In this document: piece by piece, positions 1 through 5,572 of the stretch
Layout: the number at the start of each line of letters is the position of its first letter
Numbering within the stretch: position 1 is the first letter of the stretch
Source of the DNA: Pseudomonadota bacterium
GTDB taxonomy: Bacteria > Pseudomonadota > Alphaproteobacteria > Rhizobiales > Xanthobacteraceae
NCBI GenBank assembly: GCA_023392205.1
Contig: JAEVZN010000074.1
Location: forward strand, 1-11,880
Length of the DNA stretch: 11,880 nt
Reading direction: 5' to 3'
Notes under the pieces: model-generated
The model's input: the letters and a program-made list of their open reading frames with translations, nothing else
Told to the model about the DNA's origin: nothing
Databases searched by the model: none
Position numbers and translations under genes: made by a program

Positions 1-12
1 CCCTCAGAATGA

Positions 13-27
13 GAACACTACAAGAAC
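13..27. promoter_or_regulatory. Candidate LexA (SOS) box, GAAC-N7-GAAC
   Basis: Two GAAC half-sites lie at 13-16 and 24-27, exactly 7 bases apart, in an AT-rich strip. Read on the minus strand this is GTTC-N7-GTTC, the direct-repeat operator known for LexA in alphaproteobacteria. It lies past the 3' end of the gene at 79-534, so it cannot be that gene's operator. It most likely controls a gene left of the window transcribed leftward. The target is unseen. Confidence 0.5.
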
Positions 28-56
28 AAATAGAAAATAAAATGTGTACATCCTGC

Positions 57-73
57 GCGGGCATCTCGCCCGC
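57..73 (-). terminator. Possible terminator after the exported four-Cys gene
   Basis: GCGGGC (57-62) and GCCCGC (68-73) form a perfect 6-bp stem around a 5-base loop, just past the stop codon of the minus-strand gene at 79-534. On the minus strand a T-rich stretch follows only about 13 bases after the stem, so the structure is imperfect for intrinsic termination. Confidence 0.35.
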
Positions 74-78
74 CCGCG

Positions 79-534
79 TCACCGCTGCATCATCCGGCAG
101 GCGGGATTGTTCGCCCAGTTACGATCGACGCCGACCACGCACCATTCCACATCCCAGGTGGCGCCGATCATGCCAAAATCCTCGCCGATCAGATAATGCA
201 CCGGCCGCCAGACCCCATCGGAGAGCAGCGCACGCGCGCTGCAGAAGCGGCGCGGGATGGTGTCGGATGCCCATGAGCGGTAGCCTGTCTCGCGCACCTG
301 ATCGAAATTCACGATCTGCAGGTTCGAATTCCAAAAGCGCGATTCCTTGCCGGCAAAGCGGCCCTGGATAATCGACAAGGCGCGGCTGTTATCGCAGGGC
401 GGCAGCTTGCCGGAATAGCGCGGGCCGCTCATCCAGAAGTTCTTTTCAAGCCAGTTGGCGGCCTGTGCCGGTCCGGTCTGCACCGACCAGCCGACAATCA
501 CCGCAAGCATGACGCACAGGCGCCCGATGGACAT
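79..534 (-). CDS. Exported conserved hypothetical protein, four Cys
   Basis: A 151-residue protein of unknown function. I start it at ATG 534 rather than the upstream in-frame start at 600, because GGGGGA sits about 7 bases before it and the product then opens directly with a signal peptide: a hydrophobic stretch at about 5-20 ending in AQA near residue 25. The mature part carries four cysteines (47, 98, 132, 146), enough for two disulfides, and is rich in Trp and aromatic residues, including an FWMSGPRYSG segment and a TWDVEWCVVGVDRNW segment. It resembles conserved hypothetical exported proteins of Bradyrhizobium as I recall them; no function is known to me. Location is inferred to be periplasmic. 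It stands alone, about 300 bases from the divergent gene at 838. A GGAAC box in that gap also reads toward it. Confidence 0.85.
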   Translation of the reverse strand: MSIGRLCVMLAVIVGWSVQTGPAQAANWLEKNFWMSGPRYSGKLPPCDNSRALSIIQGRFAGKESRFWNSNLQIVNFDQVRETGYRSWASDTIPRRFCSARALLSDGVWRPVHYLIGEDFGMIGATWDVEWCVVGVDRNWANNPACRMMQR

Positions 535-837
535 GGCCGATCCCCCAAAAAGCAATAGGGGACGGTGCCGGGACGCCGCCCGCAGGTCAAGAGCCGCCAT
601 ATGTCCGATGCCCTGCCGGTGCGCTATTCGGCGGACGCTGTGGCCTGCAATTCACACCGGAGGCCCTTTTCTTGCGGTATCTGGCCTATTCGCGAGGTGT
701 GACAGTGCTCCGAGGCAGGACTCAGTCTGGCCGACGGTCGTGGACCGCCGCGTGCGCGAATCGGCCGCCGCGCCTCGGCCGGACTTCCCGGAACCAAACC
801 GCCTGGCGGCGGTTCCCTTCCGGACAAGGAGAGGGCG
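535..837. other. Intergenic region between divergent genes
   Basis: Separates the minus-strand gene ending upstream at 534 from the plus-strand gene at 838. I see no convincing gene in it; the open frames here are compositional. Its clear contents are the symmetric GGAACC...GGTTCC element at 790-816 and the AAGGAG ribosome binding site at 826-831 of the next gene. Confidence 0.6.
790..814 (+). promoter_or_regulatory. EcfG-like promoter and hairpin before DUF1236 gene 1
   Basis: GGAAC at 790-794, a 16-base spacer, then GGTT at 811-814. The known alphaproteobacterial general-stress (EcfG) promoter is GGAAC-N16/17-CGTT, so three of four -10 bases match. Transcription would start near 821, upstream of the ribosome binding site at 826-831. 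The same stretch holds a perfect 7-bp hairpin (797-803 with 808-814, loop TGGC), so a structural role is an alternative. Confidence 0.4.
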
Positions 838-1230
838 ATGCCAGGACGTCATATGCGCGGAGGTTTGTCTGTCTTGCTGCTGGCAGGACTCGTCTGCGGC
901 CCGGCCGCAAGCGTCGCGCAGAATTCCGATCCGGCTGCGCAGAATGAAGCGCGCGAGGTCAAGCGACTCGATTTGACCGATGCACAACGTGACACGATCT
1001 TTATCAGCGTCACCAACCAGAATTTCAAGAACCAGGCCCTGCCCAACTTCCAGCCGCGTATCGGCATTACCGTGCCTGTCGAGATCCAACTCGAAGACAT
1101 GCCGACGACCATCGCGCAACTGGTGCCAGAGACGGGAGCGTTCCGGATCGCGCGCATTCTCAACCTGGTGGTGATCGTTGATCCGATGGACCGCCGGGTG
1201 GTCGAGGTGATTACAGGCAAGACGCTGTGA
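838..1230 (+). CDS. Exported DUF1236-like protein, copy 1
   Basis: A 130-residue exported protein. AAGGAG lies 6 bases before ATG 838; ATG 853 is a weaker alternative. A signal peptide (hydrophobic 9-20, SVAQ near 25-28) precedes a domain at about 44-126. That domain has the DUF1236 layout: a helical LTDAQRDTI opening, a central G-x-x-VP segment (76-80), a second acidic-Pro strand (LEDMP, 85-89), and a closing hydrophobic strand with the VDP motif (114-116) followed by RRVVEVI. The molecular role of DUF1236 is not known; it is common and multicopy in Bradyrhizobium relatives. Two paralogues follow downstream on the same strand. No cysteine remains in the mature protein. Position in the periplasm is inferred from the signal peptide. 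Confidence 0.88.
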   Translation: MPGRHMRGGLSVLLLAGLVCGPAASVAQNSDPAAQNEAREVKRLDLTDAQRDTIFISVTNQNFKNQALPNFQPRIGITVPVEIQLEDMPTTIAQLVPETGAFRIARILNLVVIVDPMDRRVVEVITGKTL

Positions 1231-1284
1231 GTTGCGGCCCTGGCAACAAGACGACGTGACACAGGCCGGGCGTTCGCAATTATC

Positions 1285-1309
1285 GGAACTCTTGTACGCG
1301 CGGACCGCT
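1285..1309 (+). promoter_or_regulatory. EcfG-like promoter before DUF1236 gene 2
   Basis: GGAAC at 1285-1289, then 16 bases, then CGCT at 1306-1309, one base from the known EcfG pattern GGAAC-N16/17-CGTT. It lies in the gap between the first and second DUF1236-like genes, with AGGAG at 1330-1334 and the start codon at 1342 downstream. Confidence 0.35.
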
Positions 1310-1341
1310 TGTCATGGGACAGCTTTTTCAGGAGCAATCCC

Positions 1342-1962
1342 ATGTCCGTGCACTTTTCGCCAAACCGCTTTTCTTTGCGTTTTTCGGTCTATCCGCTGGC
1401 CGTTTGCGGCATGCTGCTCGTTGCGGGCCCGCTTTACGCGCAACAACCCGCAGGGCCCGCCGATCCGGCTGCACCCGCAGCGTCGCAGCCCGTCCAGGCC
1501 GCACCTGCGCCGGCAGCCTCGCAGCCGGGTCAGATGCCCGATGCGACCACCGGAATGGCGACACCGGATCAGCCGGTCAACAATGCCAACCCGAATGTCG
1601 CAGGCGAAATCCTGCCCTCGTCGCAGCGCACCGCCGCGCATGACGAGACCATCTTCGAGCACGACAAGGAGCCGATTGCCGCGCGCACCTTCAATTTCAA
1701 TGACGAGCAGAAACAGGCCATCCTTTCCGCTATTGCCGCTGAAAAAGGCGATGCACAAATGCTGCAATCGGGCGCGCCGTTGACCGAATCCATGGTCATC
1801 CCGGCCGATGCCGAGGTGAAACCGTTGCCCGACGCGATTTCCGCACAGATGCCCTGGACGGAACGCTACGGCTATGTGCGCGATGGCGAGCGCATCCTGC
1901 TGATCGATCCGCATCTGCGCTACGTCGCCGCCATTATCGAAACGTCAACGTCTGGCCGCTAA
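1342..1962 (+). CDS. Exported DUF1236-like protein, copy 2, with Pro/Ala linker
   Basis: A 206-residue exported protein. I start at ATG 1342, not the in-frame ATG or TTG-type starts upstream, because AGGAG at 1330-1334 is 7 bases before it. The signal peptide has a hydrophobic core at about 16-29 and ends LYA-Q near 33. A low-complexity Pro/Ala/Gln linker follows (34-80), which may hold the domain away from a membrane or wall. The C-terminal domain (about 116-200) matches the other two copies: FNDEQKQAI opening, a VIPADAEVKPLP segment, then ILLIDP (185-190) and a hydrophobic end. This is the DUF1236 pattern, of unknown function. It is longer than its neighbours only through the linker. The gene has its own promoter-like box, so it need not depend on the upstream gene. 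Confidence 0.88.
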   Translation: MSVHFSPNRFSLRFSVYPLAVCGMLLVAGPLYAQQPAGPADPAAPAASQPVQAAPAPAASQPGQMPDATTGMATPDQPVNNANPNVAGEILPSSQRTAAHDETIFEHDKEPIAARTFNFNDEQKQAILSAIAAEKGDAQMLQSGAPLTESMVIPADAEVKPLPDAISAQMPWTERYGYVRDGERILLIDPHLRYVAAIIETSTSGR

Positions 1963-1996
1963 CGCATGGCCCGCCCGGTTCTGCCGCTCCCGCGAC

Positions 1997-2021
1997 GGAA
2001 CCGGATGGCCATCCGGATGTT
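1997..2021 (+). promoter_or_regulatory. EcfG-like promoter before the small membrane protein
   Basis: GGAAC at 1997-2001, a 16-base spacer, then TGTT at 2018-2021. This again matches GGAAC-N16/17-CGTT in all but the first -10 base. It lies between the stop of DUF1236 copy 2 (1962) and the 52-residue gene at 2086. No such box precedes the third DUF1236 copy at 2307, which suggests the small gene and copy 3 share this promoter. Confidence 0.4.
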
Positions 2022-2085
2022 GATGCGGCGACGCGCCGGCTGGGTCGGCGAATTCGGATAACGAAAGCGAATGGGGCGATGGACA

Positions 2086-2244
2086 ATGCGCGATGTGAGC
2101 GGACTTCGGCTGGTGGGTTGGGCCTATTGCAGCATTACACTGCTGGTCGGACTGACCGCGCTCCTGGTGGTCGTTGCCGAGATCAACACCCCGGTGGAGG
2201 CCCGCGCGGGCGGCTCGGCCTATTTCGCACAATTGCCGGACTGA
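2086..2244 (+). CDS. Small single-pass membrane protein, 52 residues
   Basis: A small open frame that length cut-offs would miss. It encodes MRDVSGLRLVGWAYCSITLL, then a strongly hydrophobic run to about residue 31, then a short polar tail ending FAQLPD. A single transmembrane segment at about 10-31 is evident. The final tail contains an EAR-AG segment that could also be read as a signal-peptidase site near 38-41, so a secreted 10-residue remnant cannot be excluded. The in-frame ATG at 2071 (57 residues) is an alternative start; neither has a strong ribosome binding site, and a stop at 2059 closes the frame upstream. It sits between two DUF1236-like genes, 62 bases before copy 3, with an EcfG-like box upstream. 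I do not recognise a family. Confidence 0.55.
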   Translation: MRDVSGLRLVGWAYCSITLLVGLTALLVVVAEINTPVEARAGGSAYFAQLPD

Positions 2245-2306
2245 CCGATTAGACCGGCATTCACGCCGGCGCGCAAACGGCCCGCCGGTCTGACCCGGAG
2301 GTTTTC

Positions 2307-2714
2307 ATGTCACATCGCGACGCGTCGTATCTTGCCCTGTTGCGCCATTCGGCAGCTATGGCTGCGATGCTGTTTGTCCTGCTTGTAGCCGCGCCCGCCA
2401 TTGCACAGACCGGCCTGACCGGCACCGAACCTCCGCCGCCGGGGATCGGCCTCACGTCGGACCACAAACGCAAGATCTATCAGGAAATCGGCGCGCATAA
2501 GGTGCAGAAGGCTCCGGAAAGCCGGGAGCTTCCGATCGGACACGAGGTGCCGAGTTCGCTCATGCTTAACGAGATGCCGATCACCCTGAAGGATCAGGTC
2601 GGCGTGCTGCGCGATTTCCGGTTTGCGAAACTGCCCGACGAGGCGATCATCATCGTCGATCCGGTCAAGCGGCTCGTGGTGGACGTGGTGACGAAGGAGG
2701 AAGGCACCAGGTAA
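2307..2714 (+). CDS. Exported DUF1236-like protein, copy 3
   Basis: A 135-residue exported protein, third member of the local paralogue set. GGAGG lies about 6 bases before ATG 2307. Signal peptide: hydrophobic 19-32 ending AIA-Q near 33. A short Pro-rich stretch (EPPPPG) precedes the domain at about 47-128. The domain shows the same order as the other two: LTSDHKRKI opening, GHEVP (78-82), LNEMP (87-91), then IIIVDP (114-119) and KRLVVDVV. This agrees with DUF1236, whose function is unknown. It has no cysteine. It probably shares a transcript with the small membrane protein 62 bases upstream, and a hairpin at 2758-2784 probably ends that transcript. Confidence 0.88.
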   Translation: MSHRDASYLALLRHSAAMAAMLFVLLVAAPAIAQTGLTGTEPPPPGIGLTSDHKRKIYQEIGAHKVQKAPESRELPIGHEVPSSLMLNEMPITLKDQVGVLRDFRFAKLPDEAIIIVDPVKRLVVDVVTKEEGTR

Positions 2715-2757
2715 TCGTCGGCGGCCGCAGCCGCTTTCTGCGCGCGGCCCCGTTGCG

Positions 2758-2784
2758 AGGGATGCCCTTGTCCGGGACATCCCT
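2758..2784 (+). terminator. Terminator after DUF1236 copy 3
   Basis: AGGGATG (2758-2764) pairs with CATCCCT (2778-2784). The stem continues inward as CCC with GGG around a TTGTCC loop, with one bulged A. It is followed by TTTAA on the plus strand. A short T run, but well placed 43 bases after the stop at 2714, before the convergent gene ending at 2807. Confidence 0.5.
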
Positions 2785-2806
2785 TTAACGCAATCCGCTA
2801 TTCACA

Positions 2807-3199
2807 TCAGGGTTCGGTGCGCGCAGGTGCAGACACCGCGCCCGGTTTCAATTGCGCGAGCGTATCGGCAATCACCTTCATCGTGGACACCGCCGACTGG
2901 CTCAACCCCGCATAGCCGGTTATCTCGCGCCGGACCCGCTCGCCTTCGGTGTGCAGAAGCCCGCGGATGGTCTGTAATTCGGCAATGAGGCGATCGATTT
3001 CCTGGATGGTCGCGCCCGACACGCGCTCAAGCAGTGAATTCAGGCTTTCGGTGCCCGGCTGCTCGGCGGCTGCATCTGTCTCGGACGAACCCGGCCGCCG
3101 CAGCGACATATCGCGGCGGATGAATTCGCGGACCTCGCCTTCGAACTCGTTGTTCGAGGCCGAACGGTCGACATCGCCGAGGCGCTTGATAGCCGTCAT
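2807..3199 (-). CDS. Conserved hypothetical, helical cytosolic protein
   Basis: A 130-residue protein without signal peptide or membrane segment. I start at ATG 3199 because AAGGGAG lies about 9 bases upstream; the longer frame to 3310 adds 37 residues that look non-coding. The N-terminal third is charged (EFEGEVREFIRRD). After a Gly/Ser/Ala-rich stretch (36-50) come two long amphipathic helices, about 51-92 and 99-117, suited to a coiled coil or a helical hairpin: EIDRLIAELQTIRGLL and STMKVIADTLAQL. The tail is Pro/Ala-rich. There are no cysteines. I do not recognise the family. It is the last of three minus-strand genes (4449 to 2807), with a 162-base gap from the preceding gene, so co-transcription is possible but not shown. 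Confidence 0.75.
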   Translation of the reverse strand: MTAIKRLGDVDRSASNNEFEGEVREFIRRDMSLRRPGSSETDAAAEQPGTESLNSLLERVSGATIQEIDRLIAELQTIRGLLHTEGERVRREITGYAGLSQSAVSTMKVIADTLAQLKPGAVSAPARTEP

Positions 3200-3361
3200 G
3201 ATGAGAACTCCCTTCCAATGACGCGAAGTGGTCCCCCCAGGGACCGGACCCATAGCCACATGTGAAAGCGGCTTTAGAGCTGCGTCATGAAGGCCATCGC
3301 AGGGTACCAATGCGGCAAATTTGGCCGGAAATACCGCGTCTGGCAGGTGCGCCGGTTCCTC

Positions 3362-3913
3362 CTAGCGGCGCGGCCCGGCGCGATTGACGATCAGCTGCCA
3401 GCCGGTCTTGCCGTCGCAATCGGCGGTCTGACGCCAGTAGACAAGGCCCGGCTCGGGCGTCTTGCCTTCCATGCGCCAGCGCCCCTCGGCGCGGCAGATG
3501 CGCCGGGTCAGACGCCCGACATGGCCGGAGATTTCCGTGCCGCCATTCAGGTAGGCGACATTCTTCAGCGCCTGCACGCGCCGGCCTTCCGGCCGGTGGA
3601 ATGTCAGCAATCGCGCATTCTTGCCGTCCCGATCGGTGGCGAAAACCAGCCGGTCCGCCGATCCTTCGCTCTGCTCACAAGGCTGCGCGAATACGAAGCC
3701 ACCGGAAAAGCTGCGCACGGTCGCTGCGCCGGCGGTTTTGCGGCAGTCCAGTTTTGCCTTCACGCTGGACGGGATGGCGTCGTCGGCGAGCAGCTCGACT
3801 TTTGACTGCGGTACGGGCTGCGCTTGCGCTGTGGCGTGACCGACAGGCGCTGCGCAGAGCCCAAGCAGGCAAACCGTCAAACCGATTGTCGGGAGGCGCA
3901 CTATATCGATCAT
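3362..3913 (-). CDS. Exported hypothetical protein, four Cys
   Basis: A 183-residue exported protein of unknown function. ATG 3913 is chosen over the upstream start at 3970 because a GGAG lies about 8-9 bases before it and the signal peptide then begins properly: hydrophobic 9-22, with ATAQA near 27-31. The mature part has four cysteines (57, 79, 140, 166), suited to two disulfides, and many short beta-like segments. Examples are VRSFSGGFVFAQPC, a central RLVFATDRDGKNARLLTF and a C-terminal GLVYWRQTADCDGKTGW. It is basic near the end. I cannot assign a named family. It follows the SnoaL-like gene by 104 bases on the same strand. Confidence 0.82.
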   Translation of the reverse strand: MIDIVRLPTIGLTVCLLGLCAAPVGHATAQAQPVPQSKVELLADDAIPSSVKAKLDCRKTAGAATVRSFSGGFVFAQPCEQSEGSADRLVFATDRDGKNARLLTFHRPEGRRVQALKNVAYLNGGTEISGHVGRLTRRICRAEGRWRMEGKTPEPGLVYWRQTADCDGKTGWQLIVNRAGPRR

Positions 3914-4017
3914 CACGTTCGCTCCGGAGCGGACGTTATATCGCGACTCCTTCTTGCAGCGAAACGGCAATAGCGAATCCGGCTTGCCTTATTCCCCGCA
4001 ACACGTCGCCCGCGAGA

Positions 4018-4449
4018 TCAGGCCACCGCCGACAGATCGATATGACGGCCGAGCACCTGCTCGACGGCATCGAAAGTATCGAAGATACCGCGCAGCGAAT
4101 GCAATTGCCCGTCGGCGAATTGCGCAAAAAGCGCCAGCCGCAGGCTGATGGTCCGTCCGCTTCGCATATCGCGAGCGGTAATACGCATCATGCAGGCTGC
4201 ATCTTTGCCGGTGGTAAGCATGCGTTCGCTGTCGCAGCCGCGCAGCCGCAACGCGCCGCCGATCTCCGCAAGCATGGCGAGGATCTCGGTCTTGCCTTGC
4301 CGTTTGCCAAAAAAAGAAAACAGATCGACAGGCCCATACAGGGTCCATTCGGCATTGTCGGCGATCAGGCTGGCCATCAGTGAAGGGTTGTTCGCGGCCA
4401 GCGCATCGCAAAATGCACGGACGAAACCGTGCATCGGGTGGTCGGACAT
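4018..4449 (-). CDS. SnoaL/NTF2-like fold protein
   Basis: A 143-residue protein with the layout of the SnoaL-like part of the NTF2 superfamily, a cone-shaped alpha+beta fold used by small isomerases, hydrolases and plain ligand-binding proteins. Visible marks are an N-terminal helix pair (VRAFCDALAANNPSLMASLI), then the DNAEWTLYGP strand (31-40), a GKTEILAML helix (52-60), and long strands toward the end (SLRLALFAQFADGQLHSL) before a final FDTFDAVEQVLG helix. The family is defined by shape more than by fixed catalytic residues, so no substrate can be named. No signal peptide is present, so it is cytosolic. It starts at ATG 4449, with GGAG about 14 bases upstream. It is the first of three minus-strand genes and divergent from the gene at 4868. 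Confidence 0.78.
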   Translation of the reverse strand: MSDHPMHGFVRAFCDALAANNPSLMASLIADNAEWTLYGPVDLFSFFGKRQGKTEILAMLAEIGGALRLRGCDSERMLTTGKDAACMMRITARDMRSGRTISLRLALFAQFADGQLHSLRGIFDTFDAVEQVLGRHIDLSAVA

Positions 4450-4867
4450 TTTGGGGAAGGCTCCGTATGGGTCGGGAGTCGGGACAGCCCGTCTGGCCCG
4501 TCAATCGCGGGTGTGCCGTCGCGCGTGACAATTCCCGCACATTTGCCGTAAATTGTGCGTCGCGTCAAGTATCTTGTTGCAATGCAGCATGGGCTGAGCC
4601 AGTATGTTGCCCGGACATGGCTGCGCACTGGCAAAACGGGCGGACAATCGCCATTTAACTCACCAGCCGCCTGTCTGCGGCTTGTCAGATCGCTTCGCCT
4701 GTAAGCCTGCTTGCGGGTTTGGACCGGGTCCGAAGCATCAGGGTTTCCGGTCCGCAGATTCCGATCGCGGGCCACATCATTGTCTCGCCCAAGCCTGCCG
4801 GTCGCGGGCCCGCACCGCGAGGCCAATTCCAAGAGCGACACACGCTCACAATCGACAGGAGAGCCGC
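4450..4867. other. Long intergenic region between divergent genes
   Basis: About 420 bases between the SnoaL-like gene (leftward) and the gene at 4868 (rightward). No believable gene is present; the open frames lack ribosome binding sites. Visible contents: ACAATT (4528-4533) and AATTGT (4551-4556) as an inverted repeat, a 15-bp palindrome at 4575-4589, and AGGAG at 4857-4861 for the next gene. Its length suggests both promoters and perhaps an unseen RNA, but I see no RNA fold I can name. Confidence 0.5.
4575..4589. promoter_or_regulatory. 15-bp palindrome, possible PhaR-type operator
   Basis: TGTTGCAATGCAGCA is a near-perfect palindrome. It resembles the CTGC-N3-GCAG element reported for PhaR, the polyhydroxyalkanoate regulator of alphaproteobacteria, with TTGC in place of the left CTGC. 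A second near-identical palindrome lies at 9430-9444. It is 126 bases from the SnoaL-like start and about 280 from the gene at 4868. The binding protein is a guess; the symmetry is seen. Confidence 0.35.
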
Positions 4868-5188
4868 ATGGCCAACGAGCCCCAATCCATCAACCGTGCA
4901 CGCTGGCAGGCGCAGGTCCGCGACCTGTCCGGATTCGATTTTCAGGCCTCTGCCGAATTGTATCCGAGCCGCAGCCGCCGGGTCCGGGGTCCGTTCAGCT
5001 ACAAGCGGTTCAACAGCGCGGCCGAAGCCGTCCGGTTTGCGGTCGAGGAGATGCCCTCCGGGGCATTGCTCGGCGCGACGCTTGAGGTGAACGAGGCGCG
5101 CTACAGCGAGGCCGACATCCGGGCGCTCTACGAGAGCGAGGAATTCCCGCGCAAACGGGCCGACAAGAGCCGCAAAAGCGCGGCCTGA
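4868..5188 (+). CDS. Conserved small basic hypothetical protein
   Basis: A 106-residue soluble protein. The start at ATG 4868 is fixed by AGGAG 6 bases upstream (4857-4861); upstream starts in the same frame give Arg/Pro-rich non-coding-looking sequence. It begins MANEPQSINRARWQAQVRDL, followed by a basic SRSRRVRGPFSYKRF segment (34-48), a helix AAEAVRFAVEEMP (51-63), an LEVNEARYSEADIRALYE segment (72-89) and a Lys/Arg-rich tail. I recall similar conserved hypotheticals in Bradyrhizobium, without known function. The mix of basic patches and a short alpha/beta core could suit nucleic-acid binding, but no motif proves this. It stands alone and ends 13 bases before a strong hairpin. Confidence 0.85.
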   Translation: MANEPQSINRARWQAQVRDLSGFDFQASAELYPSRSRRVRGPFSYKRFNSAAEAVRFAVEEMPSGALLGATLEVNEARYSEADIRALYESEEFPRKRADKSRKSAA

Positions 5189-5200
5189 TGCTGAAAATAG

Positions 5201-5225
5201 CTGCGCGGCCGGACAGGCCGCGCAG
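5201..5225. terminator. Hairpin terminator between convergent genes
   Basis: CTGCGCGGCC (5201-5210) and GGCCGCGCAG (5216-5225) form a perfect 10-bp GC-rich stem around a GGACA loop. It lies between the stops of the plus gene (5188) and the minus gene (5243). On the minus strand it is followed by CTATTTTC, on the plus strand by GGCTGTTTGC, so it probably works best for the minus transcript and may serve both. Confidence 0.6.
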
Positions 5226-5242
5226 GGCTGTTTGCAAGGCCG

Positions 5243-5359
5243 CTATTTCTTGCCGCCCGATTGCTGCTGCGATTTATAGGCCGAAACGGGTTTGGTTTTT
5301 CCCAGATCCGCTTTCGGCTTTTTCTTTTCCTTGTTCGATTTCATCTGACCTTTGGCCAT
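5243..5359 (-). CDS. 38-residue lysine-rich small protein
   Basis: A very short gene, easily missed. It has a near-ideal ribosome binding site, GAGGAGG about 5 bases before ATG 5359, and encodes 38 residues. It starts MAKGQMKSNKEKKKPKADLG and ends KSQQQSGGKK. Roughly a third of residues are lysine, with no hydrophobic core, so it is expected to be disordered and may bind nucleic acid or the ribosome. Similar tiny MAKGQ-type lysine-rich proteins occur widely in alphaproteobacteria as conserved hypotheticals, as far as I recall. A 13-bp tandem repeat lies just upstream and the strong hairpin 5201-5225 just downstream. Confidence 0.72.
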   Translation of the reverse strand: MAKGQMKSNKEKKKPKADLGKTKPVSAYKSQQQSGGKK

Positions 5360-5382
5360 CGTATCCTCCTCAAGCGGGCATG

Positions 5383-5408
5383 ACCCGCAAGCCATACCCG
5401 CAAGCCAT
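5383..5408. repeat. 13-bp perfect tandem repeat, two copies
   Basis: ACCCGCAAGCCAT occurs at 5383-5395 and again at 5396-5408 without a gap. It lies 24 bases upstream of the start codon of the 38-residue gene. The first copy also takes part in a small hairpin (GCGGG 5374-5378 with CCCGC 5384-5388) directly before that gene's ribosome binding site. It may be an operator or leader element, or a slippage duplication. Confidence 0.8.
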
Positions 5409-5572
5409 GTGCTGAATTCTGCCGGGCGTCATCGCGCCGTTAACCCGGTAATGCGAGTCTAGCATTTCACGATGTCTGGCGGTAGCAGCAGCCGGCACGG
5501 AAAGGCTTGCGAAAACCGCTTCGCGCGCCGCCGCCGCATGGTAGCATGGCCGCCGAATCCGGAGACTGCATC

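Noticed and set aside
455..976. 173-residue plus-strand open frame across the divergent gap
   Set aside because: It overlaps two well-supported genes on both sides and its product is Arg/Pro-rich, without a ribosome binding site.
3362..3913. Assignment of the four-Cys exported protein to DUF1176
   Set aside because: The WRQTADCDG ending is only loosely like that family, and the protein is roughly half the family's usual length as I recall it. Left as unassigned.
3601..4383. 260-residue plus-strand open frame
   Set aside because: It runs across the end of one minus-strand gene, a gap and the SnoaL-like gene; the product is Arg-rich without motifs. The minus-strand genes have better starts and folds.
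4528..4556. ACAATT...AATTGT inverted repeat as a promoter pair
   Set aside because: Possible -35/-10 readings on either strand match the sigma-70 consensus poorly and lie far from the start codons, so I do not call a promoter.
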